A DNA stretch of 42,664 nt, taken from positions 1 through 42,664 of the forward strand of contig JAQWOT010000034.1 of assembly GCA_029245725.1 (NCBI GenBank). Direction: 5' to 3'. The translations under genes were made by a program, and so were the position numbers. Below, in pieces: positions 22,139 to 30,414 of the stretch (position 1 is the stretch's first letter; every line of letters starts with the position of its first letter). Under the pieces are notes generated by a model. The model worked only from the letters and a program-made list of their open reading frames with translations. It made no database searches and was not told where the DNA came from. Origin of the DNA: SAR324 cluster bacterium (lineage in GTDB: Bacteria > SAR324 > NAC60-12).

Positions 22139-23950
22139 ATGCGCTGGATTCTCCGCCCTCTGAGTCTTGATCTTCGTGGACTAGCTGTGCTCCGTGTATT
22201 GTTGGGTGTTTTGGTGATGTTGGATGCGTTGATTCGTAGCAGCGACTTGATTGCCCACTATGGAGATTCAGGGGTTCTACCCCGATATGTCCTGCTAACC
22301 GAATTCAGTAATCCCTACCATTTCTCTCTGCTATTTCTTAGTGGACAACCGCTGTGGGTTGGACTTTGCCTTCTGGTATATGGATGCGCTGGCCTGGCAT
22401 TAGCCCTTGGTTGGCGTACTTGGTGGAGCACCCTAGTGGCTTGGGTGCTGATGTTGTCACTCCATAATCGAAATCCAGTCATCCTCAATGCTGGAGATGT
22501 CTATTTCAGAGTTTTGCTTTGCTGGAGTCTCTTTCTGCCATTAGCAGCTCGCTACTCACTTGATCGAGCCCGGAGTTTGGCAGGTTTCAAACCTGCTGCA
22601 AACCTGAGTGAACAGGAGATTCTGACAGGAGGTTCGGTTGGTTTGGTTTTGCAGGTGGTGCTGATGTATGTCTGTACAGCAGCACTCAAGACCTCAACAG
22701 AATGGTGGCCAGAGGGGACAGCGGTTTGGTATGCGATCACCTGGGAGCAATTTACTACACCACTGGGAGACCGGCTTCAAAATTTTCCTGAGTTACTGAA
22801 ATGGCTGACGTGGGGAGTCTATGGAGTGGAGTGGGTTGCGCCGTTACTGCTGCTCTGGCCATTTTGGCATGTTTGGATGCGGACCATCGGTGTACTTTTA
22901 CTCATTTCACTTCATCTGGGTCTGATCCTGACGATGGAGTTGGGTTTCTTCCCTTGGATCTGCATTGCGGTACTGCTTAGTTTGTTTCCCAAGGAAATCT
23001 GGGACTGGCTATCTTCCAGGAATTGGCTGCGCCAGGTTCCTGGCGAAAACCTGATCCTTTATTACGATCAGGACTGTGGTTTTTGCCGACGAATGGTTGG
23101 AGTGTTGCGCGAATTTGTTCTGTTTGGCAGAGCCGAAATTCGGCCGATTCAAGCCGATCCTGTGGTGCATGCGCTTTTCGATAATGAAGCTCCCAGCAGT
23201 TGGGTTGTGCAGCAGGGAGAACACTATGTGTTTGCTGGTGAGGGACTCTGGCTGGTGTTACGGCAATCTCCTTGGTCCGCATGGTCAACCCGTTTTTTGT
23301 CTGAAGTGAAAACCTTGGCTTCACTCGAGAGTCTGTATGCTTGGGTCGTACGCCATCGACCTCAGCTAGGTCGTTTGACTGCTTGGATCGGTTCGCGTCC
23401 ATTTCCACCCAAAGCGGTTCCGAACCAAGACCTTTCAACGGTGGCCTTGGTCTTGGTCGTTTTGGTTGTGGGTTACAATCTGCGCTACAGCTTTTTCAAG
23501 GAAGTTCCTTTACCCTCATCGGTCAAGACGTTGTTTGCGGCGTTACGGTTGGATCAATACTGGAACATGTTTTCTCCTCAGCCTAGTAAAGATGATGGTT
23601 GGTTTGTGATGGAAGGAGAACTTCGTGACGGAATGCCCATTGATGTGTACCGACTGCAACTCGGAGAGGTCTCCTTTGAAAAACCAGATGATCCCTCTGC
23701 TTATTATCCAAATCAGCGCTGGCGTAAGTACCTGATGAATCTTTGGCTTAAAAAATACAAAGACTACCGTCTCCACTATGGCCGCTATCTCTGTCGTCAA
23801 TGGAATAGCGGAGAAACGGAACGGGAGCGCAAGTTAACCGCCTTTCGGATCCACTTCATGCTGGAAAGACCAGGACTCCCCGGTCAGCCTGCAAAACCAA
23901 CAGAGAAACGAACCATTTGGCGACACGAGTGCTTCAAAAAAGAAGGCTGA
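22139..23950 (+). CDS. HTTM membrane protein fused to a DCC (DUF393) thiol domain
   Basis: I use the ATG at 22139 (603 aa); a TTG at 22112 is possible, and neither has a good ribosome site. Residues of about 1-290 are an HTTM domain, the fold of vitamin-K-dependent carboxylase, with many helices and the motif LHNRNPVILNAGD. At about 306-316, YDQDCGFC (D310, C313, C316) marks a DCC/DUF393 thiol-oxidoreductase domain. A further membrane segment (about 440-460) precedes a C-terminal part containing YWNMFSPQP, also seen in HTTM proteins. Joining the two domains in one chain is a known arrangement. Enzyme activity is unproven. It converges with the next gene with an 18-bp gap. Confidence 0.85.
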   Translation: MRWILRPLSLDLRGLAVLRVLLGVLVMLDALIRSSDLIAHYGDSGVLPRYVLLTEFSNPYHFSLLFLSGQPLWVGLCLLVYGCAGLALALGWRTWWSTLVAWVLMLSLHNRNPVILNAGDVYFRVLLCWSLFLPLAARYSLDRARSLAGFKPAANLSEQEILTGGSVGLVLQVVLMYVCTAALKTSTEWWPEGTAVWYAITWEQFTTPLGDRLQNFPELLKWLTWGVYGVEWVAPLLLLWPFWHVWMRTIGVLLLISLHLGLILTMELGFFPWICIAVLLSLFPKEIWDWLSSRNWLRQVPGENLILYYDQDCGFCRRMVGVLREFVLFGRAEIRPIQADPVVHALFDNEAPSSWVVQQGEHYVFAGEGLWLVLRQSPWSAWSTRFLSEVKTLASLESLYAWVVRHRPQLGRLTAWIGSRPFPPKAVPNQDLSTVALVLVVLVVGYNLRYSFFKEVPLPSSVKTLFAALRLDQYWNMFSPQPSKDDGWFVMEGELRDGMPIDVYRLQLGEVSFEKPDDPSAYYPNQRWRKYLMNLWLKKYKDYRLHYGRYLCRQWNSGETERERKLTAFRIHFMLERPGLPGQPAKPTEKRTIWRHECFKKEG

Positions 23951-23968
23951 AGCACATTCTTGAAGTTA

Positions 23969-24400
23969 TCAGTGAAGCTGTTGATGGAGAGCCCAGGCAA
24001 GCAGAAAACCCCTCACAGTCCAGGCTAGGGTACGAATCCAGTTTGTTTGTAACAATAGTTGTTGGGCATAGGAGTCGTAGCACTCTGAGAGACGCAGGTG
24101 CTGTGGAACCTGCAACCAAAATGTGGAAGCCCAAATGAGCACAAGCAGTCCCAGCGAGGTTCCCAATAGTGTCGATGACAAGCCAGTAGGAGGTGACCAC
24201 CAGAGCAGTATTGCAGAAAACAACTCCAGCAACATGGGGCCAATCACCACCCAAGCCGTTCGGTGAGTATTCTGACGTTCATAGGCAGGAAAGACTTCAG
24301 CGGGGATGTTTGCAAAGAAAGGATAGTGAACAACTTGGATCAGCCAGATCAAGCCAACCATATACCAGGTCACAATCAGATTCAGCAGGAGCCAGGTCAT
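23969..24400 (-). CDS. Small four-helix membrane protein (conserved, DUF1772-like)
   Basis: The ATG at 24398-24400 follows AAGGAAG and gives 143 aa. About four membrane segments are visible, beginning [20 protein letters not shown], with the conserved HYPFF after the first helix and [13 protein letters not shown] before the second. I have seen this type as a conserved hypothetical protein in many bacteria, resembling DUF1772. The function is unknown. It converges with the HTTM gene and diverges from rpmJ, so it is its own transcription unit. Confidence 0.7.
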   Translation of the reverse strand: MTWLLLNLIVTWYMVGLIWLIQVVHYPFFANIPAEVFPAYERQNTHRTAWVVIGPMLLELFSAILLWWSPPTGLSSTLLGTSLGLLVLIWASTFWLQVPQHLRLSECYDSYAQQLLLQTNWIRTLAWTVRGFLLAWALHQQLH

Positions 24401-24494
24401 CAATCTTCCTTATGGGTTTGATGGAATTTACTGGACATTCTTAGCCAGACAACTATATTGGTTAGTTTTTCTGATTTTTATTGGAGTATCCAAA

Positions 24495-24620
24495 ATGAAA
24501 GTGCTTGCATCCCTCAAGTCAGCAAAGCAGCGTCATAAAGACTGTCAGATCGTTCGTCGACGTGGAAAGATTTTTGTGATCTGCAAGAGCAATCCTCGCT
24601 TCAAAGCACGCCAGAAGTGA
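24495..24620 (+). CDS. rpmJ: Ribosomal protein bL36, zinc-free type
   Basis: The 41-aa product starts [17 protein letters not shown] and ends [12 protein letters not shown], the hallmark of bL36. Two of the four zinc ligands of the classic form (CxxC...C...H) are missing. The first Cys is replaced (QRHKDC) and the final His is gone, as in YkgO-type paralogues that work without zinc. GGAG lies nine bases before the ATG at 24495. It is encoded alone, not in a ribosomal operon, and a strong terminator follows at once. A lone C-minus copy suggests either the only bL36 of the cell or one used under zinc limitation. Confidence 0.9.
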   Translation: MKVLASLKSAKQRHKDCQIVRRRGKIFVICKSNPRFKARQK

Positions 24621-24627
24621 GCTCGCT

Positions 24628-24660
24628 GAGCCCCACTCAACTGGGGGCTCGTTCTTTCTT
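24628..24660 (+). terminator. Rho-independent terminator after rpmJ
   Basis: GAGCCCC (24628-24634), an ACTCAACTG-type loop and GGGGCTC (24644-24650) form a 7-bp GC-rich stem, followed by the T-rich GTTCTTTCTT. It begins eight bases after the rpmJ stop and also separates it from the converging mlaF gene. Confidence 0.8.
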
Positions 24661-24684
24661 CGCTAGTCCTTCCTCAGATTCGTT

Positions 24685-25425
24685 TCAAAACGGACCGTCC
24701 ACTTTCCCGTTGATAAATTGCTGTAAAATTGGGTTCGAGTTTTCCCGAATTTCCTTCGGACTCCCTTCCGCAATGATTTTGCCCTGATAGAGCATCGCTA
24801 ACTTGTCAGCAACCCGCATGGAGTTGGGAATGTGATGGGAAATGGAAATGCAGGTTTTGCCAAAGTTATCACGCATTTCCACCATTAAGTTGCCGACCGC
24901 CGTGGTTGTGATTGGGTCTAGACCGGATTCTGGTTCATCAAAGATCATAATCTTAGGCTCCATCATCAGCGCTCGCGCCACTCCTACACGCTTTTTCATT
25001 CCTCCAGAGAGTTCGGCGGGCATTTTGTCTTCCACATCGTAGAGACCTAGTCGATTGAGTGTAGAAGTGACTCTCTCAGCAATATCACTTTCCTTGAGCT
25101 GCTTTTGGTGTTCACGCAGAGCAAAGGCAACGTTTTCGAAGACATTCATCGAATCAAAGAGTGCGGAATACTGAAAGCACATTCCTGTTTTCTTGAGCAC
25201 TTCTACGCGCTGCTGCTTGCTCATCTCCAAGACATTGGCCTCATCGACAATGATCTCTCCTAAGTCCGGAATAATGAAACCAAGGATCAACTTGACGATG
25301 GTGGATTTCCCATGGCCAGAACCCCCCATGATGACGGTAATCTTGTTGGCAGGAATTTTTAGGGAGAGATTGTCGATGACCTTATTACTACCGAAGGCCT
25401 TGGTGACTTGGATTAATTCAATCAT
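24685..25425 (-). CDS. mlaF: MlaF-type ABC transporter ATPase
   Basis: The 246-aa ATPase shows Walker A GGSGHGKST (34-42), Q-loop FQYSALF (84-90), signature LSGGMKKR (139-146) and Walker B IMIFDEP (159-165), with the switch His in SISHH. The FQYSALFDSMNVFENV stretch is characteristic of the MlaF/Ttg2A branch, which powers phospholipid traffic between the membranes of Gram-negative cells. The usual partners (permease MlaE, MCE protein MlaD) are not next to it. Instead lptE lies five bases upstream on the same strand, so envelope-building functions are paired. Confidence 0.85.
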   Translation of the reverse strand: MIELIQVTKAFGSNKVIDNLSLKIPANKITVIMGGSGHGKSTIVKLILGFIIPDLGEIIVDEANVLEMSKQQRVEVLKKTGMCFQYSALFDSMNVFENVAFALREHQKQLKESDIAERVTSTLNRLGLYDVEDKMPAELSGGMKKRVGVARALMMEPKIMIFDEPESGLDPITTTAVGNLMVEMRDNFGKTCISISHHIPNSMRVADKLAMLYQGKIIAEGSPKEIRENSNPILQQFINGKVDGPF

Positions 25426-25430
25426 GTCTC

Positions 25431-25976
25431 TCAGAAAGTGTAGAAGATCTGGCTGTAAATTTTTTCAGCAAAGTTTTCGGTCAGTTCCTGTATGCCGCGG
25501 CTGAGTCGCTGACCACTAAGGTCAGCACTGCTACTGCTATCGTTGCTGCTGGTAGAGACCTCAACTCTGAGATTTGAAACTTCCCAAAGCTGTTTGTTGG
25601 TCCGTTGATCCTCAAGAATAGCGCTTCCCACAAGGGTCAGCTGCTGAGCAACAGCCAAGGCTTCTGGCTCGTCCAAGTTCAGTCTGGTCAACTGAGCCAA
25701 TCGCACTCGCAGCAGTAGATCACTACGTTCACTTCCACCACGAAGTCGAACAGCCGAATTACTGCGCAAACGGCTGCTGAGAGACTGCATCACGAAAGTT
25801 TCCAGATCTGATTCAAAGGTTTGATTTTCAATGGGCGCAATGCTCAGGGTCGCAGCTTCTGCTGGAAGGGGAGGATTGCCACCCTCAAACGTATACTGGC
25901 AACCAATGAGCAGCAACAGAAAACATGAACAGACAAATTTCTGGAGAGTTGAGTTGACTCTAAAAATTTTATTCAC
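25431..25976 (-). CDS. lptE: LptE-like LPS-assembly lipoprotein
   Basis: I use the GTG at 25974-25976, giving 181 aa. A longer reading reaches 26444, but it would run through the nuoE gene and has no signal peptide at its front. From the GTG there is a lipoprotein signal with lipobox LLIGC (Cys near 26), then YTFEGGNPPLPAEAATLSIA, PIENQTFESDLE and LTENFAEKIYSQIF. That is the layout of LptE (RlpB), which plugs the LptD barrel that inserts LPS in the outer membrane. The pattern is good but the family is weakly conserved. The ribosome site is poor. The gene is upstream of mlaF and probably cotranscribed with it. Confidence 0.75.
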   Translation of the reverse strand: MNKIFRVNSTLQKFVCSCFLLLLIGCQYTFEGGNPPLPAEAATLSIAPIENQTFESDLETFVMQSLSSRLRSNSAVRLRGGSERSDLLLRVRLAQLTRLNLDEPEALAVAQQLTLVGSAILEDQRTNKQLWEVSNLRVEVSTSSNDSSSSADLSGQRLSRGIQELTENFAEKIYSQIFYTF

Positions 25977-26042
25977 AGTAACAACTAAGGTCAGAGAGTC
26001 GGGGATAGCCCAAATTGTAAGCAGGGACGGGTCGTTTTTCGA

Positions 26043-26071
26043 TTGCGTCTTCAATGGGCATTCGTTAAAAA
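26043..26071 (+). promoter_or_regulatory. Possible promoter of the nuo cluster
   Basis: TTGCGT (26043-26048) is followed after exactly 17 bases by TAAAAA (26066-26071). It sits about 75 bases before the nuoE start, in the 168-bp gap between the diverging lptE and nuoE genes. The boxes are imperfect. Confidence 0.35.
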
Positions 26072-26144
26072 ATGAGGTTTTGAACTTTCCCCCATCCGTG
26101 TTCGCCAGACCGGTTTTCGTTCGGTCCACCGCAAAAGAGGTAGA

Positions 26145-26642
26145 GTGTTTTCTCCTGAAACGCAACAACAGGTTGACTGTCTTCTTTCCCGCTATCCGAT
26201 TCGTCGTAACGCTCTCTTGCCTCTCCTGCATCTGGCTCAGAAAGAAAATCAAGGCTGGTTGGATAGCAAGTGGGTAAATCATGTAGCAGAACTGTGTGAG
26301 GTTTCGCCCACCCATGTGGAGGGAGTAGCGACTTTCTACACAATGTTTCGCTTTCGACCGCCGGGCAAGTATCATCTGCAAGTTTGCACCTGTGTGCCCT
26401 GCTGTCTGGTAGGAGGTCCAGAAATTCTGGAGCATCTTGAGCACAAATTAGGCATTCATACCGGTCATACCACGAAAGATGGTCTCTTCAGCATTGAGGA
26501 GATGGAGTGCATCGGAGCCTGTGCCTATGCGCCGGCAATGATTGTCAACGAGGACTATATAGAGCAGTTGACCCCTGAAAAAATCGATCAACTGCTGGAC
26601 AGTCTCGCTACTACCCCGCAAGAGCAGGAAACACATGCTTGA
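26145..26642 (+). CDS. nuoE: NADH:quinone oxidoreductase subunit E
   Basis: The GTG at 26145, with GAGG upstream, gives 165 aa, the usual NuoE length. A helical N-terminus (HVEGVATFYTMF at 57-68) is followed by the [2Fe-2S] thioredoxin-like domain. Cluster ligands are C81 and C86 (VCTCVPC) and C122 and C126 (ECIGAC). NuoE is part of the NADH-oxidising arm of complex I. It overlaps nuoF by eight bases (26635-26642), the normal coupling. It is the first gene of the nuo run here; nuoABCD are not upstream. Confidence 0.95.
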   Translation: MFSPETQQQVDCLLSRYPIRRNALLPLLHLAQKENQGWLDSKWVNHVAELCEVSPTHVEGVATFYTMFRFRPPGKYHLQVCTCVPCCLVGGPEILEHLEHKLGIHTGHTTKDGLFSIEEMECIGACAYAPAMIVNEDYIEQLTPEKIDQLLDSLATTPQEQETHA

Positions 26643-27894
26643 GGAAACGCTCGTTCTCTTCCGTAACATCCGCACCCCCGGATATGATGGTACTTTAGAC
26701 AGCTACCGCAAAGCCGGTGGTTACCAGTCTTTGCCAAAAGCCTTGACGATGCAACCTGAAGAGGTAATTGCCCTAGTCAAGGAAGCGGGTTTGCGCGGCC
26801 GGGGTGGGGCGGGATTCCCCACAGGCCTCAAGTGGAGCTTTATGGCCAAAAACACAGGCAAGCACAGTTACTTGGTCTGCAATGCAGATGAGTCCGAACC
26901 AGGGACCTGCAAAGATCGGGAATTGATGCTCAAGGATCCACATCTTTTCCTTGAAGGGATGATGATCGGTTGCTATGCCTTGGGTTGTCATCATGGCTAC
27001 ATCTACGTCCGAGGGGAGTATTTCCCAGCGATCAAGAGCTTGAACAAAGCGCTTGATGACTGCTATCGAGAAGGAATCCTTGGCCCAAAATTGTTGGGTG
27101 GAGACTATGCGCTGGATCTGACAGTGCACACTGGAGCGGGTGCCTATATTTGTGGTGAAGAATCAGCCCTGTTGGATTCACTCGAGGGCAAACGTGGCCA
27201 TCCCCGTGTTAAACCACCATTTCCTGCAGTTGCTGGGTTCAATAGTTGTCCAACGAGTGTGAATAACGTTGAGACCCTGACCAATGTCACTGCTATATTG
27301 GAAATGGGGGCTGATGCCTACAAGAATTTGGGCAGTCCGAATAATGCAGGAACTCACTTGGTAAGCTTAAGTGGGCATGTCAACCGACCTGGTGTATACG
27401 AAGTAGCAATGGGGGTTGGCTTGCGAGATATCATTCAAGAACTTGGAGGAGGAGTGCGTGGAGGAAAGCAACTCAAGGGAGTGATTCCCGGAGGTTCCTC
27501 TTCTCCGGTGCTACGAGCAGATGAAATAGATATTGCTTATGACTTTGATTCAGTTGGTAAGGCCGGATCGATGATGGGCTCTTCGGCAATCATGGTCTTT
27601 GACGAAGACGCAGACGTGGTCAAGTTGCTGCACCGCATCTCGCGCTTTTACAATCACGAATCCTGCGGTCAATGCACTCCCTGCCGTGAAGGGACTCACT
27701 GGGCCCGACAGTTGCTCCGAGATTTTCTGCAGAACAACGGTAGTGAGCGCAAACTCAACCGATTGCAAAGAGTTGGGCGCAACATGGGAGGGACCACACT
27801 CTGTGCACTCGGAGACGCTGCTTCAATGCCGATTGTCAGCTTCCTTAAGAAATTCCCCGATGATTTTCGACAGTACTACGCAACCGCTTCCTGA
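26635..27894 (+). CDS. nuoF: NADH:quinone oxidoreductase subunit F
   Basis: This 419-aa subunit binds NADH and FMN and carries cluster N3. The glycine-rich GRGGAGFPTGLKW (55-67) forms the FMN/NADH site, and VCNADESEPGTCKDR and GAGAYICGEESALL follow as in all NuoF proteins. The [4Fe-4S] ligands are in SCGQCTPCREG (C344, C347, C350) with the fourth Cys in TTLCALGD (about 389). Length and order are standard. It overlaps nuoE and is six bases from nuoG. Confidence 0.97.
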   Translation: MLEETLVLFRNIRTPGYDGTLDSYRKAGGYQSLPKALTMQPEEVIALVKEAGLRGRGGAGFPTGLKWSFMAKNTGKHSYLVCNADESEPGTCKDRELMLKDPHLFLEGMMIGCYALGCHHGYIYVRGEYFPAIKSLNKALDDCYREGILGPKLLGGDYALDLTVHTGAGAYICGEESALLDSLEGKRGHPRVKPPFPAVAGFNSCPTSVNNVETLTNVTAILEMGADAYKNLGSPNNAGTHLVSLSGHVNRPGVYEVAMGVGLRDIIQELGGGVRGGKQLKGVIPGGSSSPVLRADEIDIAYDFDSVGKAGSMMGSSAIMVFDEDADVVKLLHRISRFYNHESCGQCTPCREGTHWARQLLRDFLQNNGSERKLNRLQRVGRNMGGTTLCALGDAASMPIVSFLKKFPDDFRQYYATAS

Positions 27895-27903
27895 GAAAAA
27901 GTG

Positions 27904-29532
27904 ATGGAAGTCTTTTACATTGATGATCAACCGGTTCCCTTTGAGAAGGGCGAGAAGATTCTCTCGGCAGCGCTGCGAGCTGGCTTGGAAATTCCTCATT
28001 TCTGTTACCATCCTGCGCTCTCAGTGGTGGCCACTTGCCGTATGTGTCTAGTCGATGTGACAGATCTTGGCAACGGACGCCCAGCACCAAAGTTGATGAC
28101 ATCCTGTTCGACCGATGCCATGCCAAACATGCGGATCTCCACCAAGAATGAAAAAGTTCAGGAAGGTCGAGAACTGGTAATGGAGTACCTGTTGGTGAAC
28201 CATCCACTGGACTGCCCAATTTGTGACCAGTCTGGGGAATGTACTCTGCAGGATCATTCCTATGCTCATGGTACTGGGCACTCCGAGATGGAATACAACA
28301 AGCGAGTTTATGGCTGGCGTGACATTGGTACTTTTGTACAGCTGGAGCGCAATCGTTGTATTCATTGTTCCCGCTGTGACCGCTTCACTCGTGAGATCAC
28401 AGGAACAGACGAGTTTGGAATGTTTAATCGGGGGCATGAGCTAACGCTGGATACATTCTCAGATCGTGCGATGACGAATCACTTCCAGGGCAACATGGCT
28501 GACATTTGTCCAGTGGGCGCAATCACTGAGAAGGAGTTTCGATTCAAGCGAAGAGCCTGGAAACTACGTAAAGTTCCGTCGGTCTGTACTGGGTGCTCCA
28601 CGGGTTGCAACATCACGATTGAACATGATCGCAACGAGGTACTTCGTCTGAAGCCCCGTGAGAATCAAGATGTCAACCAGTGGTGGATGTGTGATGAGGG
28701 TCGATTGACCTACCAACAAATGAATGAACGAGAGCAACGTCTTGCCAAACCGATGGGGCGGGTCAAAGGGAAGCTGTTACAGGTGACATGGCAGCAACTC
28801 TACGATGCTGTAGCCGACCGACTAGAAGCCTTGAACCCAAATGGGGAGCAGGTTGTCGCCTTTGTTGATACCCACTCCACCTTGGAAGAGATGTTCTTGC
28901 TGCGCCGCTTGCTCCAAGAAGTTTTCTCTTCTGATCAAGTCTTTTATTCACAGCAGGATTGGACGCAGCCAGAATCAGAATTTTTCATCGAAACAATGAT
29001 CACTACGGACAAGGCTCCTAATCAGGCTGGAGCTCGATTACTGGGGCTCAAGGGATCCCAGGAGCACGATATCATTAGTGTAATGAAATCGGCCAAGTTG
29101 TTACTGGTCCTTGGCAACCCCTTCATTAATGAGCAATCACTGCTGGATTTGGCAGGAACAACAGAGTTGATGGTTCACATTGCTTCTCGTCAAAGCGAGT
29201 GGACTGATCGAGCAGATGCAATCTTCCCCGGGCAAAATTATGCTGAAAAAGAAGGAAGCTTCCTGAATAAACAGGGGTATTGGCAGCGTTTCTGGCCAGC
29301 TTTGCGGCCTTCCCGTCATGTTCGTCCTGAATGGCAAATTCTCAGCGAACTGCTACACATGGGAACAGCCACTCCAGTTCAGCAGACCCTTCAGTTCAGC
29401 CAGGTTTTCCAACAGATGACCTCTATTGAACACAAGTTGTTTGGGAACTTGGCCTTGGAAAAATTAGGAGAGAGTGGAATTTCTCTGGCAGATCTGTGTC
29501 AGCAATCAGATACCCTGGCTCAAACCGCTTGA
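27904..29532 (+). CDS. nuoG: NADH:quinone oxidoreductase subunit G, short form
   Basis: I use the ATG at 27904 (542 aa); a GTG one codon earlier is equally possible. The N-terminal [2Fe-2S] ferredoxin domain has C35, C46, C49 and C69. The following segment carries DCPICDQSGECTLQDH and NRCIHCSRCDRF for [4Fe-4S] clusters, then CPVGAI. CTGCSTGCNITIE and WWMCDEGR would hold a further cluster (N7-type) at the start of the molybdopterin-like domain. That domain is shorter than in the 900-aa E. coli form, so this is the compact version. No molybdenum cofactor is expected. The next gene downstream is nuoJ, not nuoH. Confidence 0.93.
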   Translation: MEVFYIDDQPVPFEKGEKILSAALRAGLEIPHFCYHPALSVVATCRMCLVDVTDLGNGRPAPKLMTSCSTDAMPNMRISTKNEKVQEGRELVMEYLLVNHPLDCPICDQSGECTLQDHSYAHGTGHSEMEYNKRVYGWRDIGTFVQLERNRCIHCSRCDRFTREITGTDEFGMFNRGHELTLDTFSDRAMTNHFQGNMADICPVGAITEKEFRFKRRAWKLRKVPSVCTGCSTGCNITIEHDRNEVLRLKPRENQDVNQWWMCDEGRLTYQQMNEREQRLAKPMGRVKGKLLQVTWQQLYDAVADRLEALNPNGEQVVAFVDTHSTLEEMFLLRRLLQEVFSSDQVFYSQQDWTQPESEFFIETMITTDKAPNQAGARLLGLKGSQEHDIISVMKSAKLLLVLGNPFINEQSLLDLAGTTELMVHIASRQSEWTDRADAIFPGQNYAEKEGSFLNKQGYWQRFWPALRPSRHVRPEWQILSELLHMGTATPVQQTLQFSQVFQQMTSIEHKLFGNLALEKLGESGISLADLCQQSDTLAQTA

Positions 29533-29554
29533 TCCTCTAACTTGAACCATCAGT

Positions 29555-30070
29555 ATGATTCTCTTCTACTTATTTGCCCTGCTGAGCATACTTGGAGCAC
29601 TTGGGGTTCTTTTTCTGCGCAACCCCATTCACGGTGCAATGAGTCTCGTGGGTAGCTTTTTTTCGCTGGCTGCAGTGTATGTGATGATGCAGGCTGAGTT
29701 TGTAGCTGTTATTCAGGTGCTGGTCTATGCCGGCGCCATCATGGTTTTGTTCCTTTTCGTACTGATGTTGTTGAGTTTACGGGACGAAGGACCCTCATTC
29801 ATTCGTTGGTCTGTCGGCAAGGTGTTGGCTGTCGTGATTGCCTTTGGCATCTGGGCTCAATTAGCCTTGGTGCTCGGTCAGCATGATCCAGAGGCTCTGG
29901 TTCCACCGCTTGTGTCTTCTGGTGAAGAAGTCGATTCGATCAAGTTAATTGGGCAGTTGCTGTTTACGGAATACCTACTGCCCTTCGAGGCAATTTCCTT
30001 ACTGTTGTTGGTCGCGGTGATCGGAGCAGTCGTGATTGCTAAGCGCCGTTATCCCGGATCATCCTCATGA
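29555..30070 (+). CDS. nuoJ: NADH:quinone oxidoreductase subunit J
   Basis: The 171-aa membrane subunit has five hydrophobic segments: [18 protein letters not shown], then [40 protein letters not shown] and two more. NPIHGAM and [18 protein letters not shown] are family signatures of NuoJ, part of the antiporter-like module and E-channel of complex I. It ends in an ATGA overlap with nuoK (30067-30070). It follows nuoG by 22 bp with nuoH and nuoI missing between. Confidence 0.95.
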   Translation: MILFYLFALLSILGALGVLFLRNPIHGAMSLVGSFFSLAAVYVMMQAEFVAVIQVLVYAGAIMVLFLFVLMLLSLRDEGPSFIRWSVGKVLAVVIAFGIWAQLALVLGQHDPEALVPPLVSSGEEVDSIKLIGQLLFTEYLLPFEAISLLLLVAVIGAVVIAKRRYPGSSS

Positions 30071-30375
30071 TGCAAATTCCACTGGGTCATATTCTGGTCC
30101 TAAGTTCACTGCTCTTCTCCATTGGGGTGCTGGGGGTCTTGCTGCGGCGTAATGCGATCGTGATCTTCATGAGCATTGAGTTGATGCTGAATGCGGTCAA
30201 CCTCTCATTTGTTGGCTTTGCCCAATCAATGAATTCGCTCAATGGTGTGATGTTCATCTTCTTTATCATTGTTGTTGCAGCTGCAGAAGCAGTGGTTGGT
30301 CTCTCCATTATTCTGTCTCTCTACCGTTCACGCAGAACGCTCAACATCGATGAATTCAACCTATTGCGCTGGTAG
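30067..30375 (+). CDS. nuoK: NADH:quinone oxidoreductase subunit K
   Basis: The 102-aa protein has three membrane helices and matches NuoK closely. It contains [22 protein letters not shown], with the conserved Glu of [11 protein letters not shown], and [18 protein letters not shown] with the second membrane Glu. These two Glu residues lie on the proton path. The start overlaps the nuoJ stop. Length is typical (about 100 aa). Confidence 0.96.
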   Translation: MMQIPLGHILVLSSLLFSIGVLGVLLRRNAIVIFMSIELMLNAVNLSFVGFAQSMNSLNGVMFIFFIIVVAAAEAVVGLSIILSLYRSRRTLNIDEFNLLRW

Positions 30376-30414
30376 CGTTCAACCAAGGCAATTTTTTCTC
30401 TGTCTCAAGGCCTC

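Noticed and set aside
26145-26444. Extension of lptE upstream to 26444 on the minus strand
   Set aside because: It would overlap nuoE almost completely and put 150 residues before an obvious lipoprotein signal; the GTG at 25976 fits far better.
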